The notes below the pieces were generated by a model. The model saw only the letters and a list, made by a program, of their open reading frames with translations, made no database searches and had not been told where the DNA came from. Made by a program: the position numbers and the translations under genes. Positions 16,394 through 24,831 of a stretch of DNA of 49,141 nt are shown piece by piece (positions within the stretch are counted from its first letter, which is position 1; every line of letters starts with the position of its first letter). The stretch comes from Pseudomonadota bacterium (GTDB lineage: Bacteria > Myxococcota_A > UBA796 > GCA-2862545). The DNA lies in the NCBI GenBank assembly GCA_002862545.1, contig PKDJ01000248.1, positions 1 through 49,141 on the forward strand, written 5' to 3'.

Positions 16394-17313
16394 GCCCGGC
16401 TCCAGGCCCAGCAGTGGAGTCGCCGGGCGAGCTCGTGGCCACGGGACGCGAGCAGCCCCTCGAGCCGGTCACGTCGGCCCGTGAGGCGAGTGCGGGTGGT
16501 GAGGAGGTCGACCCATGCACGGACCGCTGCCGGTGGCACCACGCCGGGGACGACGAGGGCGGCGGCCAGCGTCCATCCTGTCTCCGTGGGCACGGCGCGA
16601 CCCGTGACGGTCGCCGCCGTGCTCGGGGGCGTGCTCGTCACACTGCCCCAAGCAGGAACCCGCACAGGAGAGGTCGGCAGATAGCGAGCCTGAAGACCGG
16701 TGAGGTCTTGGAGCTGCCAGCCCTGCTCGGTGACTTCACGAATCGCCCAGATCCCCTGCGGCGCCCGCTGAACTTGCAGAACCCGAGCTCGCTCGGCGAC
16801 GCTCGGAAGCGGCCGACGAGCGCGCCAGCGTGTGGCTGTCGGCCCCAGCGGTGCCTCCACCAGGCTGACGGCGTACACGGCAAGGGCATGGCGAAGGGCC
16901 AGATGCTCGCACGGACGCGTGACGTCCAGCACGTCGGCCCATGGTCCGAGCACTTGATCCGCCGCATCCATGCCGGCCGCAGGGCTGAAGTCCGTCGCGA
17001 TGCGGGCGAGGTCGGCTGCGGTGGCCGGCTCACCACATACCCATGGAGAGCGCGTGTCAGGCTGCGGCTGGCCGGTCACAGCGACGAGCTCCGCCTGCTG
17101 GGAGAGGTGCTGCAGGCTGGCTCGTCCGCCTAGCAGAGCATCATGGGATGCGAGGTAGTCCGCCACAGCCTCGGCATACGCCTCTGGGCCCAGCTCTCCA
17201 CCGACAGAGAGGTAGTCGCCGTGGCGAGACGCGAGGTCTGCGGCGGGGAGGTCGTCGAACGGGTCGTCGCCGCAGGGCGCCGTGGGCCAGCTCGGCCGGG
17301 GACGGGTCGGCAT
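16390..17313 (-). CDS. Unknown protein in WYL-regulator operon
   Basis: 307 residues with no family I recognise. The N-terminus is Pro-rich, then acidic (CGDDPFDDLPAADLASRHGD), with helices typical of a soluble protein through the middle (DAADQVLGPWADVLDV, EHLALRHALAVYAVSLVEA). The C-terminal third is Ala/Val/Arg-rich with RTRLTGRRDRLEGLLASRG, possibly nucleic-acid binding. No signal peptide or sure membrane helix. It starts 29 bases after the WYL regulator stop and its own stop overlaps the methyltransferase ATG. Tight packing suggests these two act together under the regulator. Confidence 0.6.
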   Translation of the reverse strand: MPTRPRPSWPTAPCGDDPFDDLPAADLASRHGDYLSVGGELGPEAYAEAVADYLASHDALLGGRASLQHLSQQAELVAVTGQPQPDTRSPWVCGEPATAADLARIATDFSPAAGMDAADQVLGPWADVLDVTRPCEHLALRHALAVYAVSLVEAPLGPTATRWRARRPLPSVAERARVLQVQRAPQGIWAIREVTEQGWQLQDLTGLQARYLPTSPVRVPAWGSVTSTPPSTAATVTGRAVPTETGWTLAAALVVPGVVPPAAVRAWVDLLTTRTRLTGRRDRLEGLLASRGHELARRLHCWAWSRA

Positions 17314-17342
17314 GTCGGCTACCTACCCGTCTGCTCACGTCC

Positions 17343-18326
17343 TCACCAGCGTCGAGTAGGGTTGTCGTACCGCGCCGCGGCACGCTGAAGGGCGTACTGG
17401 ACCTGCCGAACCAGCTCGGGTGGGGAGAGAACCTCGGCATCGGCTCCGAAGCCGAGCACCCAGGTTCGTAGCTCGATCGTCAGTGCCACCTGCATCGAGA
17501 GCTCGAGTCGGCCGTCGCGCAGGGTGCGAAAGCCCTGAGTCGGATGCCAGTCGCGCTCACGGATGTAGGCGCTGACGCGCTCGCTGAATGCGACTGCGAC
17601 CGGACGAGGCGTGCCACTGATGATGCCGAAGGCATGCTCCAGGTGAGTGGATGGCTCCCACGACTCGGGTACTTCGAAGTGCTCCGTTCGCCGGCGGACG
17701 ACCTGTGTGAAGCGCTCGACGGCAAAAGTCTTCACGGCGTCCTGCATGCGGTCGTGGGCGAACACGTAGAGGCCCTGCCTGTAGGTCGCGAGGGTGTACG
17801 GATGAAGGCGGTAGGTGCGGGTCACGCCGCTCGGCTTCCGATAGCGAGCGTCCACCGGGTTGTTGTAGACGAGCGCCGAGACCAGATTGTCGACGAGATC
17901 GCTCTGCCACTTCTGGAAGCGCTTGGCCGGCTCCGGAACGGCGAGGAACTTGGTGTCGAGCTCGCGCGCCAAGTCGGAGTGGGCGCGAGAGATGGCGGGC
18001 TGCAGTCGCTCGAGGGCGCCGTCGAGGTCGCGGGTGAAGCGAGTGCCATCGAGGAAGTTGAACAGCGTGCGGCCGAAGTGCAGGGAGAGCACCTCGGACA
18101 GCGTGAGGTGAACGCCCGTCCGTCGCCACCGGGGATCGACGGTCAGGGTGCGATCCTGCCCGCGCCCTCCGTCGATCAGGGGAAACTCCATGTCTCGGAG
18201 ATCACTCAGGTACCGACGCAGGCTGCGCTGATCGAGGTCGAACTGTGCCATCAGCTCAACTGCGGTCACGCCGCCGGGCCGGGCCATCAACTCGACCATC
18301 CTGACGAGCTTCTGTGCCTTGTTCAT
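17343..18326 (-). CDS. WYL-domain transcriptional regulator
   Basis: 327 residues. An N-terminal winged helix-turn-helix of DeoR/HTH_11 type (about 1-60: GGVTAVELMAQFDLDQRSLRRYLSDLR) is followed by a helical linker. A WYL domain (about 135-230: YRLHPYTLATYRQGLYVFAHDR, KTFAVERFTQVV) and a C-terminal WCX extension (about 245-320) complete it. WYL regulators sense ligands, often nucleic acids or nucleotides, and many control DNA-damage or phage-defence genes. ATG at 18326 has GGAG seven bases upstream. It heads an operon with the unknown gene and the methyltransferase. A 17-bp palindrome 56 bases upstream of the start is a good autoregulatory operator candidate. Confidence 0.9.
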   Translation of the reverse strand: MNKAQKLVRMVELMARPGGVTAVELMAQFDLDQRSLRRYLSDLRDMEFPLIDGGRGQDRTLTVDPRWRRTGVHLTLSEVLSLHFGRTLFNFLDGTRFTRDLDGALERLQPAISRAHSDLARELDTKFLAVPEPAKRFQKWQSDLVDNLVSALVYNNPVDARYRKPSGVTRTYRLHPYTLATYRQGLYVFAHDRMQDAVKTFAVERFTQVVRRRTEHFEVPESWEPSTHLEHAFGIISGTPRPVAVAFSERVSAYIRERDWHPTQGFRTLRDGRLELSMQVALTIELRTWVLGFGADAEVLSPPELVRQVQYALQRAAARYDNPTRRW

Positions 18327-18371
18327 GGTGTGACTCCGGCATGCGGGGAACCGAGATGGCGATCGTGCGAG

Positions 18372-18399
18372 CGCCTAATAGGCGGACATAATCTGTCCG
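18372..18399. promoter_or_regulatory. Two adjoining palindromes upstream of the WYL regulator
   Basis: CGCCTA A TAGGCG (18372-18384) and CGGACA TAATC TGTCCG (18383-18399) are both perfect six-base-arm inverted repeats and share two bases. They lie 45-73 bases upstream of the regulator start, where a promoter is expected. This is the only AT-richer stretch nearby. Binding by the WYL protein itself is the simplest reading. Confidence 0.45.
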
Positions 18400-18463
18400 A
18401 TTCTACTTGAAATCGCCCTGATCCAGAGGAATTTAAGCGAATTCAGTATGAACATTTGACGCG

Positions 18464-18477
18464 TGAACGATTGTTCA
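18464..18477 (+). promoter_or_regulatory. LexA-like inverted repeat TGAAC-N4-GTTCA
   Basis: TGAACGATTGTTCA has perfect five-base arms with a four-base spacer. It matches 14 of 17 positions of the Myxococcus xanthus LexA consensus as I recall it (CTRHAMRYBYGTTCAGS, aligned at 18463-18479). It is 44 bases upstream of the small gene at 18522 and 137 bases upstream of the divergent WYL regulator. A half-related TTCA-GTA-TGAA lies at 18442-18452. Confidence 0.4.
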
Positions 18478-18521
18478 GTAACAAGAACAGGACACCGACG
18501 CCGCCCGTCACGGAGGGTCAG

Positions 18522-18794
18522 ATGTTCGCAGCCATCTACGATGTTCACGTCACCGTCATCGCGTGCTGGCTGGTCACCTTCGTGGCGGCCACGGGGGTCG
18601 TTGTGCTGCCGTGGTCGCGAGGAGAGCTGCTCGCGGTGCATGAGGCCTGGGCGACCCTCGCGGCACTCGTGGCCCGCATGGGGCGCCGCACCGCCAGCGT
18701 GGCTGCAGAGGGCGCTCTCGTCGTGGAGACGAGGGACGAGCTCCCTGACCTCACCTGGGAGCTCACGGGCGACTGGACCACGGTCACCGGCTGA
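18522..18794 (+). CDS. Small hypothetical protein, possibly membrane-associated
   Basis: 90 residues. One strongly hydrophobic stretch near the N-terminus (VTVIACWLVTFVAATGVVVL) is followed by an Arg-containing amphipathic region and an acidic beta-like tail (LPDLTWELTGDWTTV). The ATG at 18522 follows CGGAGGGTCAG, a good ribosome site; longer frames starting at 18456 or 18463 lack one. It is divergent from the WYL regulator across a palindrome-rich, relatively AT-rich spacer with a LexA-like box. I do not recognise the family. If the box is real, this is the most likely damage-induced gene here. Confidence 0.5.
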   Translation: MFAAIYDVHVTVIACWLVTFVAATGVVVLPWSRGELLAVHEAWATLAALVARMGRRTASVAAEGALVVETRDELPDLTWELTGDWTTVTG

Positions 18795-18803
18795 GCGCGA
18801 CGT

Positions 18804-18840
18804 AGCCCTCGGCAGGTGAGGGGAGCCGCCTTGGAGGGCT
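18804..18840 (+). terminator. Stem-loop after the 90-residue gene
   Basis: AGCCCTC (18804-18810) pairs with GAGGGCT (18834-18840) around a 23-base loop that could fold further. It starts ten bases past the stop codon and has no T-run. A TATAGT at 18868-18873 may be the -10 box for the next gene. Confidence 0.3.
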
Positions 18841-18933
18841 CGGGTAGCGCGTCCAGAGCACTTCCTGTATAGTTGTGGTCCCTCCGGTGTGTTCCCGCGC
18901 ACCACTTGTCCGCCGCCCTGCCTCTGGACCACC

Positions 18934-21870
18934 ATGGACGTTGCACCTGCGTTCGCGCCACTCCAGCGTGTCGTGTCGAAGTACCGACACGATGTACACC
19001 AGCTCAATGCTCCGGCACCCCTGGAAGCCCTGACCGCGCTAGAGGCGCACCTTGGGCGTCGCCTGCCGCAAGGCCTGCGGCAGTTTCTAGGGCTGCACAA
19101 TGGCGCCGCGCTCTTCCGTGGTGCGCTCCGAATCCGAGCGGCCGCTGACGTTGCCGTCGCGAGTGATGGGGCAGACGGCGTCGTGTTCTTCGCTGACGGT
19201 CCCGGTGAGCTGCGATGGGCATGGGCGCTGGACAGGCACGGACGACCCGCCTTCGGCACCTGGGATGGTCATAGGCTTCGTGCCGAGCACAGCACCTTCG
19301 GCGGCTGGCTCGCGGGCTCCATCGCGGAGATCGATGCCCGGGTGACGCGTGACGAGGACCGCCGTGCGCTGCGGCTGGAGGCTGACCCGGAAGATGTCTG
19401 GCAGCTGGTGGGTGCAGGTGCACGTGCGCTGCGCGATGGGCGTCCCGAGCGCGCGGTCACGTTCCTGCAGCGTGCAACCGAGGCAGATCGTGACCACGTA
19501 CGGGCCTGGCAGTTGCTGGGAGATTCGCTGGTGGCGCTCGACAGACGAGCTGCTCGCGAGGCATGGCTCAAGGCGTTCAAGCGGGCTCGTCTTCCGGTTG
19601 GGTGGCCCGGTGCCCCTCTCCCCGACGTGGACTGCCTAAGGGCACTCGCACTCGCTCTGGCCGACGCCGAGGCGTGGGAGCTCGAGCTCGAGCGCTTCCT
19701 CGAGGAGCAGGTCGACGACGTGGTGACCCCAGGTGGCGCCCAGCTCGTGCAGTCGGTCGGACTTGCGCTCGCTCGGTCCAGGGTTCAGCGCGGGAGGCGG
19801 CGCCAGGCCCGCGATGGCCTGAAGGCGCTCCTGGGACGATTCCACGCCTTCACGACGACACAGACGCCTTGGCCAGCAGTGCTCGAGCTGTCGCGCCTCG
19901 AGGCTGCCCTCGGGCTGCATGACGAGGCCGAGGCGCTCTTGCGCCGCATTCGTCGTGAGGGCCCCGATGAGCTTCGGGGAGAGGCCGGCCTGGTGACCGC
20001 GTCCATCGCCATCACGCGTCAGGAGCCCTGGGCGGAGGACTTGCTCGACGAGGCGGTCGCACTGGGTCTGACGGAGCCACAGCGCGTCGAGTGGGCAGTG
20101 CTGGTGGCGGAGCGTGCCGTTCGGCAGGAGCGGGCTGAGGTCGCGCAGCGTGCGCTCGTTGAGGCGGAGGCTGGGGCACGTCGTGTCGGGCTCCGCTCGC
20201 TGGCTGCGCGAGTCGCGCTGGTCAAGGGCGAGGTGCTGCGGCTTCAGGGTGACGTGGCGGGCGCGGGGGCAGTCTGGCGTGGAGCGCTAGAGCTGGCGAC
20301 TGGGCGCTCGGTCGAGGTCTGTGGGCGGGTGAAGCTTCGTCTTGGTGACCTCGCACTGGGGAGCGGCGACCTGGCAGGTGCCGAGAAGCTCTATCGTGAG
20401 GCCCTTGCCACCTTCTCGGAGGCCATCCTGCCGGTGCGGGAGGCCTGGACGCTCGTGCGACTCGGCCGGCTCGCCCTCGCGGGGGGGCATGAGGTACCGC
20501 GAGCCCTCTTGGGTGCCGCGCGAGAGCGCTTTGCCGAGGCCGACCTGGCTGCTGGCATGGCGGCAGTGGACGCACTCGCCGGTGACCCTGGCCTGAGCCT
20601 CGCCTGGCACCTGGAGCGGTCCGCGGCCCAGGCTCGAGCGCGTCATGATGCACAGCGGTCGCGGCCACCCTGGCGGCGCGCGGATGCAGACCGACCGGAG
20701 CGTCGCTTGGGGGCTCACCGCATCGCGGTCGCCGCGTCGGGGCGGGGCGTGGTTCGGGCGCTCGCGCGCGAGCTCGAGGCATCGGCCCGAGTGGCCACCG
20801 CCGGCCGCGGTCGACCCAGCGATCCCCCCGTTCTACGGTATGTCGCTGCTGTTGACCTGCTCAGCGGCCATCGCTCCTTCGAGGCGTCAGAGGTCCTGCT
20901 TCGGCACCTCCTCGAGCGGATGGTCGAGGGGCCAGCCTATCGGGCGCTTCAGGGCGCCATTGCGCGCTCCCCCAACGCAGCGCTTGTGGACGGGCTGCTC
21001 CGCTGCGTCGAGGCGCCCAAGGCGACGCCCGCTCATGCCGTCGCTGCAGCAGCCGAGCTCCTCGGGCTGCGTCGCGAAGCGGCGGCTGTGCGCCCGCTCC
21101 TGGGCCTGGCTCGGGGGGGCAGCCCGGTGATTCGTCGGGCTGCTGTGAGCGCGTTGGGCCGGATCGGGGACCGCTCTGCCGTGGCCGCCGTAGCCTCGGC
21201 TCTCGAGGACAGCAGGCTGGCTGAGCCAGCAGCGCTGGCACTGCTCCTGCTCGGTGACCCCCAGGGCGTGCACTTCCATCGCGAGGCTCTGGTGCAGCGG
21301 CGCAGCGACCTGTCCGGCCATCCCGGAGAGATCGTCGGTCGGTACGGTGGGCCCGAGAACTACCTGCTGCTGCGCACCGCAGCGGCGGGTGCAGGCGAGA
21401 TGGCTCTCGGCGCCATCCAGGGGCTAGGCCTGCTGGGTGACCCACGAGCGGTGCCGGATCTACTGGCGCGCCTTCGCACGCCGGACACTCGGGTCGTCGA
21501 GATCGCGGCGGGGGCGCTGGAGATCCTCACGGGTCATCACGAAGACCTCAAGCGACCCGGTTCCCGCCATCGGTGGGAGGCCTGGTGGGCTGCGCACGGA
21601 GATTCTCTGCCCCTGGGCGTTCGCCATCGTGGCGGTCGACGGCTGGATGGTGGGTGGTTCATCGAGCGCATGGCTCACGATGACGCCTGGACCCGCCGAA
21701 CGGCCTACGACGAGCTGGTGATCACCACGGGCCATGGGCTGCCGTTCGATGCCGATGGGCCATGGCGCGTGCAGCAGGCTCACTTGCGAGAGTGGCGAGC
21801 CTGGTGGCAGAAGTCGTCCGAGACCCTGCCAGGCGGACACTGGTACCTGGATGGCAAGGTGGTGCATTGA
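18934..21870 (+). CDS. SUKH (SMI1/KNR4) domain protein with TPR and HEAT repeats
   Basis: 978-residue cytoplasmic scaffold-like protein. An N-terminal SMI1/KNR4 (SUKH) domain covers about 28-150 (LEAHLGRRLPQGLRQFLGLHNG, then a TFGGWLAGSIAEI end). Long helical TPR-like repeats follow (about 155-600: AWQLLGDSLVALDR, LRLGDLALGSGDLAGAEKLY). HEAT/PBS-lyase-type repeats cover about 665-855 (IRRAAVSALGRIGDRSAVAAV, GLLGDPRAVPDLLARL). The C-terminus holds two Trp-rich motifs (HRWEAWWAAHGDSLPLG, WRAWWQKSSETLPGG). SUKH domains are frequent in bacterial toxin-immunity proteins. ATG at 18934 lacks a clear ribosome site; GTG at 18889 is possible. It heads a tightly overlapped operon with NUDIX and STAND genes. 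Confidence 0.8.
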   Translation: MDVAPAFAPLQRVVSKYRHDVHQLNAPAPLEALTALEAHLGRRLPQGLRQFLGLHNGAALFRGALRIRAAADVAVASDGADGVVFFADGPGELRWAWALDRHGRPAFGTWDGHRLRAEHSTFGGWLAGSIAEIDARVTRDEDRRALRLEADPEDVWQLVGAGARALRDGRPERAVTFLQRATEADRDHVRAWQLLGDSLVALDRRAAREAWLKAFKRARLPVGWPGAPLPDVDCLRALALALADAEAWELELERFLEEQVDDVVTPGGAQLVQSVGLALARSRVQRGRRRQARDGLKALLGRFHAFTTTQTPWPAVLELSRLEAALGLHDEAEALLRRIRREGPDELRGEAGLVTASIAITRQEPWAEDLLDEAVALGLTEPQRVEWAVLVAERAVRQERAEVAQRALVEAEAGARRVGLRSLAARVALVKGEVLRLQGDVAGAGAVWRGALELATGRSVEVCGRVKLRLGDLALGSGDLAGAEKLYREALATFSEAILPVREAWTLVRLGRLALAGGHEVPRALLGAARERFAEADLAAGMAAVDALAGDPGLSLAWHLERSAAQARARHDAQRSRPPWRRADADRPERRLGAHRIAVAASGRGVVRALARELEASARVATAGRGRPSDPPVLRYVAAVDLLSGHRSFEASEVLLRHLLERMVEGPAYRALQGAIARSPNAALVDGLLRCVEAPKATPAHAVAAAAELLGLRREAAAVRPLLGLARGGSPVIRRAAVSALGRIGDRSAVAAVASALEDSRLAEPAALALLLLGDPQGVHFHREALVQRRSDLSGHPGEIVGRYGGPENYLLLRTAAAGAGEMALGAIQGLGLLGDPRAVPDLLARLRTPDTRVVEIAAGALEILTGHHEDLKRPGSRHRWEAWWAAHGDSLPLGVRHRGGRRLDGGWFIERMAHDDAWTRRTAYDELVITTGHGLPFDADGPWRVQQAHLREWRAWWQKSSETLPGGHWYLDGKVVH

Positions 21871-22418
21871 CTCGTCGTGATCACCTGCGGGGGCTCCTCG
21901 CGGCCCATGTCCCAGGCGATGCGGTGGAGGAGGGTCACCTCGGTCGGATGCGAGACCTCCTCGGTGTCGATGGGGATCCCTTCGCACGCGATCATTGGTC
22001 TCCAGGGCACTTCACAGCCAGCAGCTTCGTGCTCTCGCCCACCCGCGATGCGCTCCTCCTGATTCTCCACAGCAAGCTCGGGCGCTGGCTGCAGCCGGGC
22101 GGGCATGTCGATCCGCACGACGAGGACATCTTCGCGGCGGCTCGACGAGAGGTCGAAGAAGAGGTCGGCCTCACGGCGCTGCCGTTCGCCTTCGGGCCGG
22201 CGGTCTTTGATGTCGATGTGCACGTGATTCCGACGCTGCGAGGGCAGCCTGCACATCGGCACTTCGACGTTCGCTTCGCCTTTGTTGCTCCGAGCCTCAC
22301 AGCGACCGCGGGCTCCGATGCGCTCGACGCACGGTGGGTGGCGCTGGACGCCGTCGAGGGGCTCGAGACCGACGAGTCGGTGCTGCGTGCCGTGCGCAAG
22401 CTCCGACTGCTCGTCTGA
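21867..22418 (+). CDS. NUDIX hydrolase
   Basis: 183 residues. NUDIX enzymes hydrolyse nucleoside diphosphates linked to another group. The box runs from GGHVDPHDED through REVEEEVGL (about 72-96); the metal-binding REVEEE core is intact. Spacing before the first Glu is one residue longer than the consensus, as in other GGHV-type NUDIX proteins. The N-terminal helical part (HLRGLLAAHVPGDAVEEGHLGRM) is typical of that branch. TTG at 21867 is chosen because it overlaps the previous stop as TTGA and is preceded by AAGGTGG. A longer frame from 21762 would run deep inside the upstream gene. It sits between a SUKH-TPR-HEAT and a STAND-like gene. Confidence 0.9.
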   Translation: MTRRDHLRGLLAAHVPGDAVEEGHLGRMRDLLGVDGDPFARDHWSPGHFTASSFVLSPTRDALLLILHSKLGRWLQPGGHVDPHDEDIFAAARREVEEEVGLTALPFAFGPAVFDVDVHVIPTLRGQPAHRHFDVRFAFVAPSLTATAGSDALDARWVALDAVEGLETDESVLRAVRKLRLLV

Positions 22419-22428
22419 GTGGGGTCAG

Positions 22429-24798
22429 GTGAGCGCCGGGCAGCTCGATGCGCTTCGTGCGCTTGCAGAGCGCCGCAGTGCGCTCGTGGGGCGAGGGCAC
22501 GAAGAGGCTCTCATCGCCGGCTCCGGGGCAGGTGTGCTGACGCTGGTCGGGCCTGCTGGCATCGGAAAGACCCGGCTCGCGCGCGCAGTCTCCCCCAAGG
22601 CGGTCTGGGTCGATCTCGTCGGCATCGCGGCAGAGGATGACATCGTCGCGACTGTTGCAGAGGCGCTCGATGTGGTGGTGGACGCGACGGGGCTTGAGGC
22701 TCTGCAGCTCGGGCGTGCGTGGAGCGCCCGTGGGCAGATGCTCGTCCTCGATGGAGCAGATGAGTCACGGGAGCCACTGCGAGCCCTCCTCGCGACCTGG
22801 CTGACGCTCGCTCCCGAGGGACGTGTCTTGGTGACTGCTCGTCAGCCGCTCGGGCTGCCGGACGAGAGCGCTGTGCACCTAGAGCCACTGCAGCCTTCAG
22901 CGGCTCGGATGCTGCTGCAGCAGCGCGCGTCGACAGACACCAAGAGCGCGCTCGAGGACGGGGTGCTCGAGCAGCTCGGTGGAGTGCCGCTCGCCCTGGC
23001 GCTGGTGGCACCTCTCGAGCCTGCGTCTCTTGGCAGCCTGGGTGCCGGAGCAAGTCCGCTGTGTCTCGCGTGGGAGGCGCTGACGACGGAGCAGCGGCGC
23101 GATCTGTGCTGGCTTGCCCTCCTCGAGGGCGAGGTGGATGCCGATCTCGCGGTGGCGTTGCTGGCGAAGACCAGTGACGCGACACCAGCAGGGGAGAGAC
23201 TCGCCGCTCTGGTCGAGGCGTCCTGGGTGGAGGCTTGGGCCGGCGAGCGACTCACGGTGCGCCTGCTGCAGGCCGTCCGAGCGTTCGTGGGCACGACGGC
23301 TCAGCTCGAGGCACTACGAGTGGGTGCCCGCGCGGCGGCGGCCACGCTCTGGCTCGAGCATGGAGAGGGCCTGCTCCGTGCCATGGAGCAGGGAGAGAGT
23401 TTCCGCCGAGCGTCGATGGACGCCCAGCGAAGGCACCTGGAGGCCATCGCCCGCTGGCCGGAGCCCGTGGCTGCTGCGCGGGCGACGTTGGTCCTCGTCT
23501 CGGGGCTCCGCGATCGGGGCATGCTGGGGCGCTTCGTGCCTCTGCTCGACCGGATGATCGGCGATCCGGCGGTGGGGGCGCCGATGCGAGCGCTTGCTCT
23601 CGTCGAGCGTGGACGCATCTCCTGGGATGCTGGCCGCAGGACGACCGCACGCTTCGACTTCGAGGACGCCCTCGAGCAGTCGTCTCGGGACCCACAAGGA
23701 GCCCGGCGTCACGCGCTGGCGGCCCTTGCGACAGTCAAGAGCGCGAACCAGGACCCCGATGCAGCCCTCGCCCTGTTGCGAGAGTCGCGAGAGCTCGCTC
23801 TGCAGGCCGGGGACCAGCGTGGTGCTGCGAGCCTCCAGCAGCGGATGGTGCCTGTGCTGGTGGCTCTCGATCGCTCCCGGGCGGAGGTGGACGAGGCCCT
23901 GCGGCTCGCGCTGGCGGTATCTGACACGGACACGAGCACCCCAGACGGTGAGCTGGTGCGGAGCCTCGCGGAGGTCTTGATCGCGACAGGACGACCGGAC
24001 ACCGAGGTCATCATGCTGCTCGATCAAGCGGTCGAGAGTACCCGAGTGAACAGTGACACTCGACAGGAGGCTGCTACCCGACAGCTCCTTGCGACCGTGC
24101 ACAGTCACCGTGGTGTGTGGCTCGACTGCGCCCTTCATGCCCAGGAGGCGCGTCAGCGCTGGGCAGAGCGGGGGCACCTGGTTCACGAGGTCGAGAGCGC
24201 GCTGTTGGTTGGCGTCGCCGAGTGCGTCTCGGGTCAGTCCTCTGCTGCACTGCCGGAGGCCCAGCAGCTCGCGACGCTCACTGGAGACGAGGAGCTCGTC
24301 GCGGTCGTCGAGATCGCGAGGGCCGAGTGCGACATCCTCGCCGGCGAGCTTGCACCCGCGCGGCGGCGGCTCTTGTCGGCCATCGGGTGCCTGCAAGAGA
24401 GTCGTCGCTGGCGGGCGCTGGCCAGTGCACATGAGCTGCTCGGGCTGGTCTACCTGCTTCGTGGACAGCCCGACGAGGCGCTGCCGCGGCTGGCTCGAGG
24501 TCGTCGGACGTGGGCAGAGCTCTCCTCACCGTTTCTGTTGCTTCGCAGCGCATGTCTCATGGCGGCAGCGGAGGCGCGTGCAGGGCGGATCCAGAGAGCT
24601 GCCGAGTGGTCGATGCAGATCCGGAGCTCCAGCCGCAGCCCGCGTGTGGAGCGTCTCGTAGAGCTCACCGCTATCTGGCTCGACATTCGAACAGGTGACC
24701 CGCGCGCCGTCGAGCGCTGGTACGGGACGTTCGAGCCCCGAGGGGGCGCCGTCGAGGCCGTGGCGCTAGAGCGTATGCTCCTCGAACACCTGTCGTGA
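22429..24798 (+). CDS. STAND-like AAA/NB-ARC ATPase with TPR repeats
   Basis: 789 residues. The N-terminal ATPase has Walker A GPAGIGKT (residues 41-48), Walker B MLVLDGADE (around 105), a sensor-like GRVLVTARQPLGLP and a helical LEQLGGVPLALAL segment, as in AfsR/MalT-type STAND ATPases. From about 300 to the end it is all helical TPR-type repeats (HALAALATVKSANQDPDAAL, HELLGLVYLLRGQPDEALPRL). Neither an effector domain nor a DNA-binding domain is visible at either end, unlike most STAND regulators. The only start in frame after the NUDIX stop is GTG at 22429, ten bases downstream. It is the third gene of the operon. A signalling switch is likely; the output is unknown. Confidence 0.8.
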   Translation: MSAGQLDALRALAERRSALVGRGHEEALIAGSGAGVLTLVGPAGIGKTRLARAVSPKAVWVDLVGIAAEDDIVATVAEALDVVVDATGLEALQLGRAWSARGQMLVLDGADESREPLRALLATWLTLAPEGRVLVTARQPLGLPDESAVHLEPLQPSAARMLLQQRASTDTKSALEDGVLEQLGGVPLALALVAPLEPASLGSLGAGASPLCLAWEALTTEQRRDLCWLALLEGEVDADLAVALLAKTSDATPAGERLAALVEASWVEAWAGERLTVRLLQAVRAFVGTTAQLEALRVGARAAAATLWLEHGEGLLRAMEQGESFRRASMDAQRRHLEAIARWPEPVAAARATLVLVSGLRDRGMLGRFVPLLDRMIGDPAVGAPMRALALVERGRISWDAGRRTTARFDFEDALEQSSRDPQGARRHALAALATVKSANQDPDAALALLRESRELALQAGDQRGAASLQQRMVPVLVALDRSRAEVDEALRLALAVSDTDTSTPDGELVRSLAEVLIATGRPDTEVIMLLDQAVESTRVNSDTRQEAATRQLLATVHSHRGVWLDCALHAQEARQRWAERGHLVHEVESALLVGVAECVSGQSSAALPEAQQLATLTGDEELVAVVEIARAECDILAGELAPARRRLLSAIGCLQESRRWRALASAHELLGLVYLLRGQPDEALPRLARGRRTWAELSSPFLLLRSACLMAAAEARAGRIQRAAEWSMQIRSSSRSPRVERLVELTAIWLDIRTGDPRAVERWYGTFEPRGGAVEAVALERMLLEHLS

Positions 24799-24831
24799 CC
24801 CGACTGGTACGGTGCGTGTCCCGGAGGACAG

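Noticed and set aside
21762..21866. Longer NUDIX start inside the SUKH-TPR-HEAT gene
   Set aside because: It would overlap the upstream gene by more than 100 bases. The TTG at 21867 gives a TTGA stop-start overlap and a normal family N-terminus.
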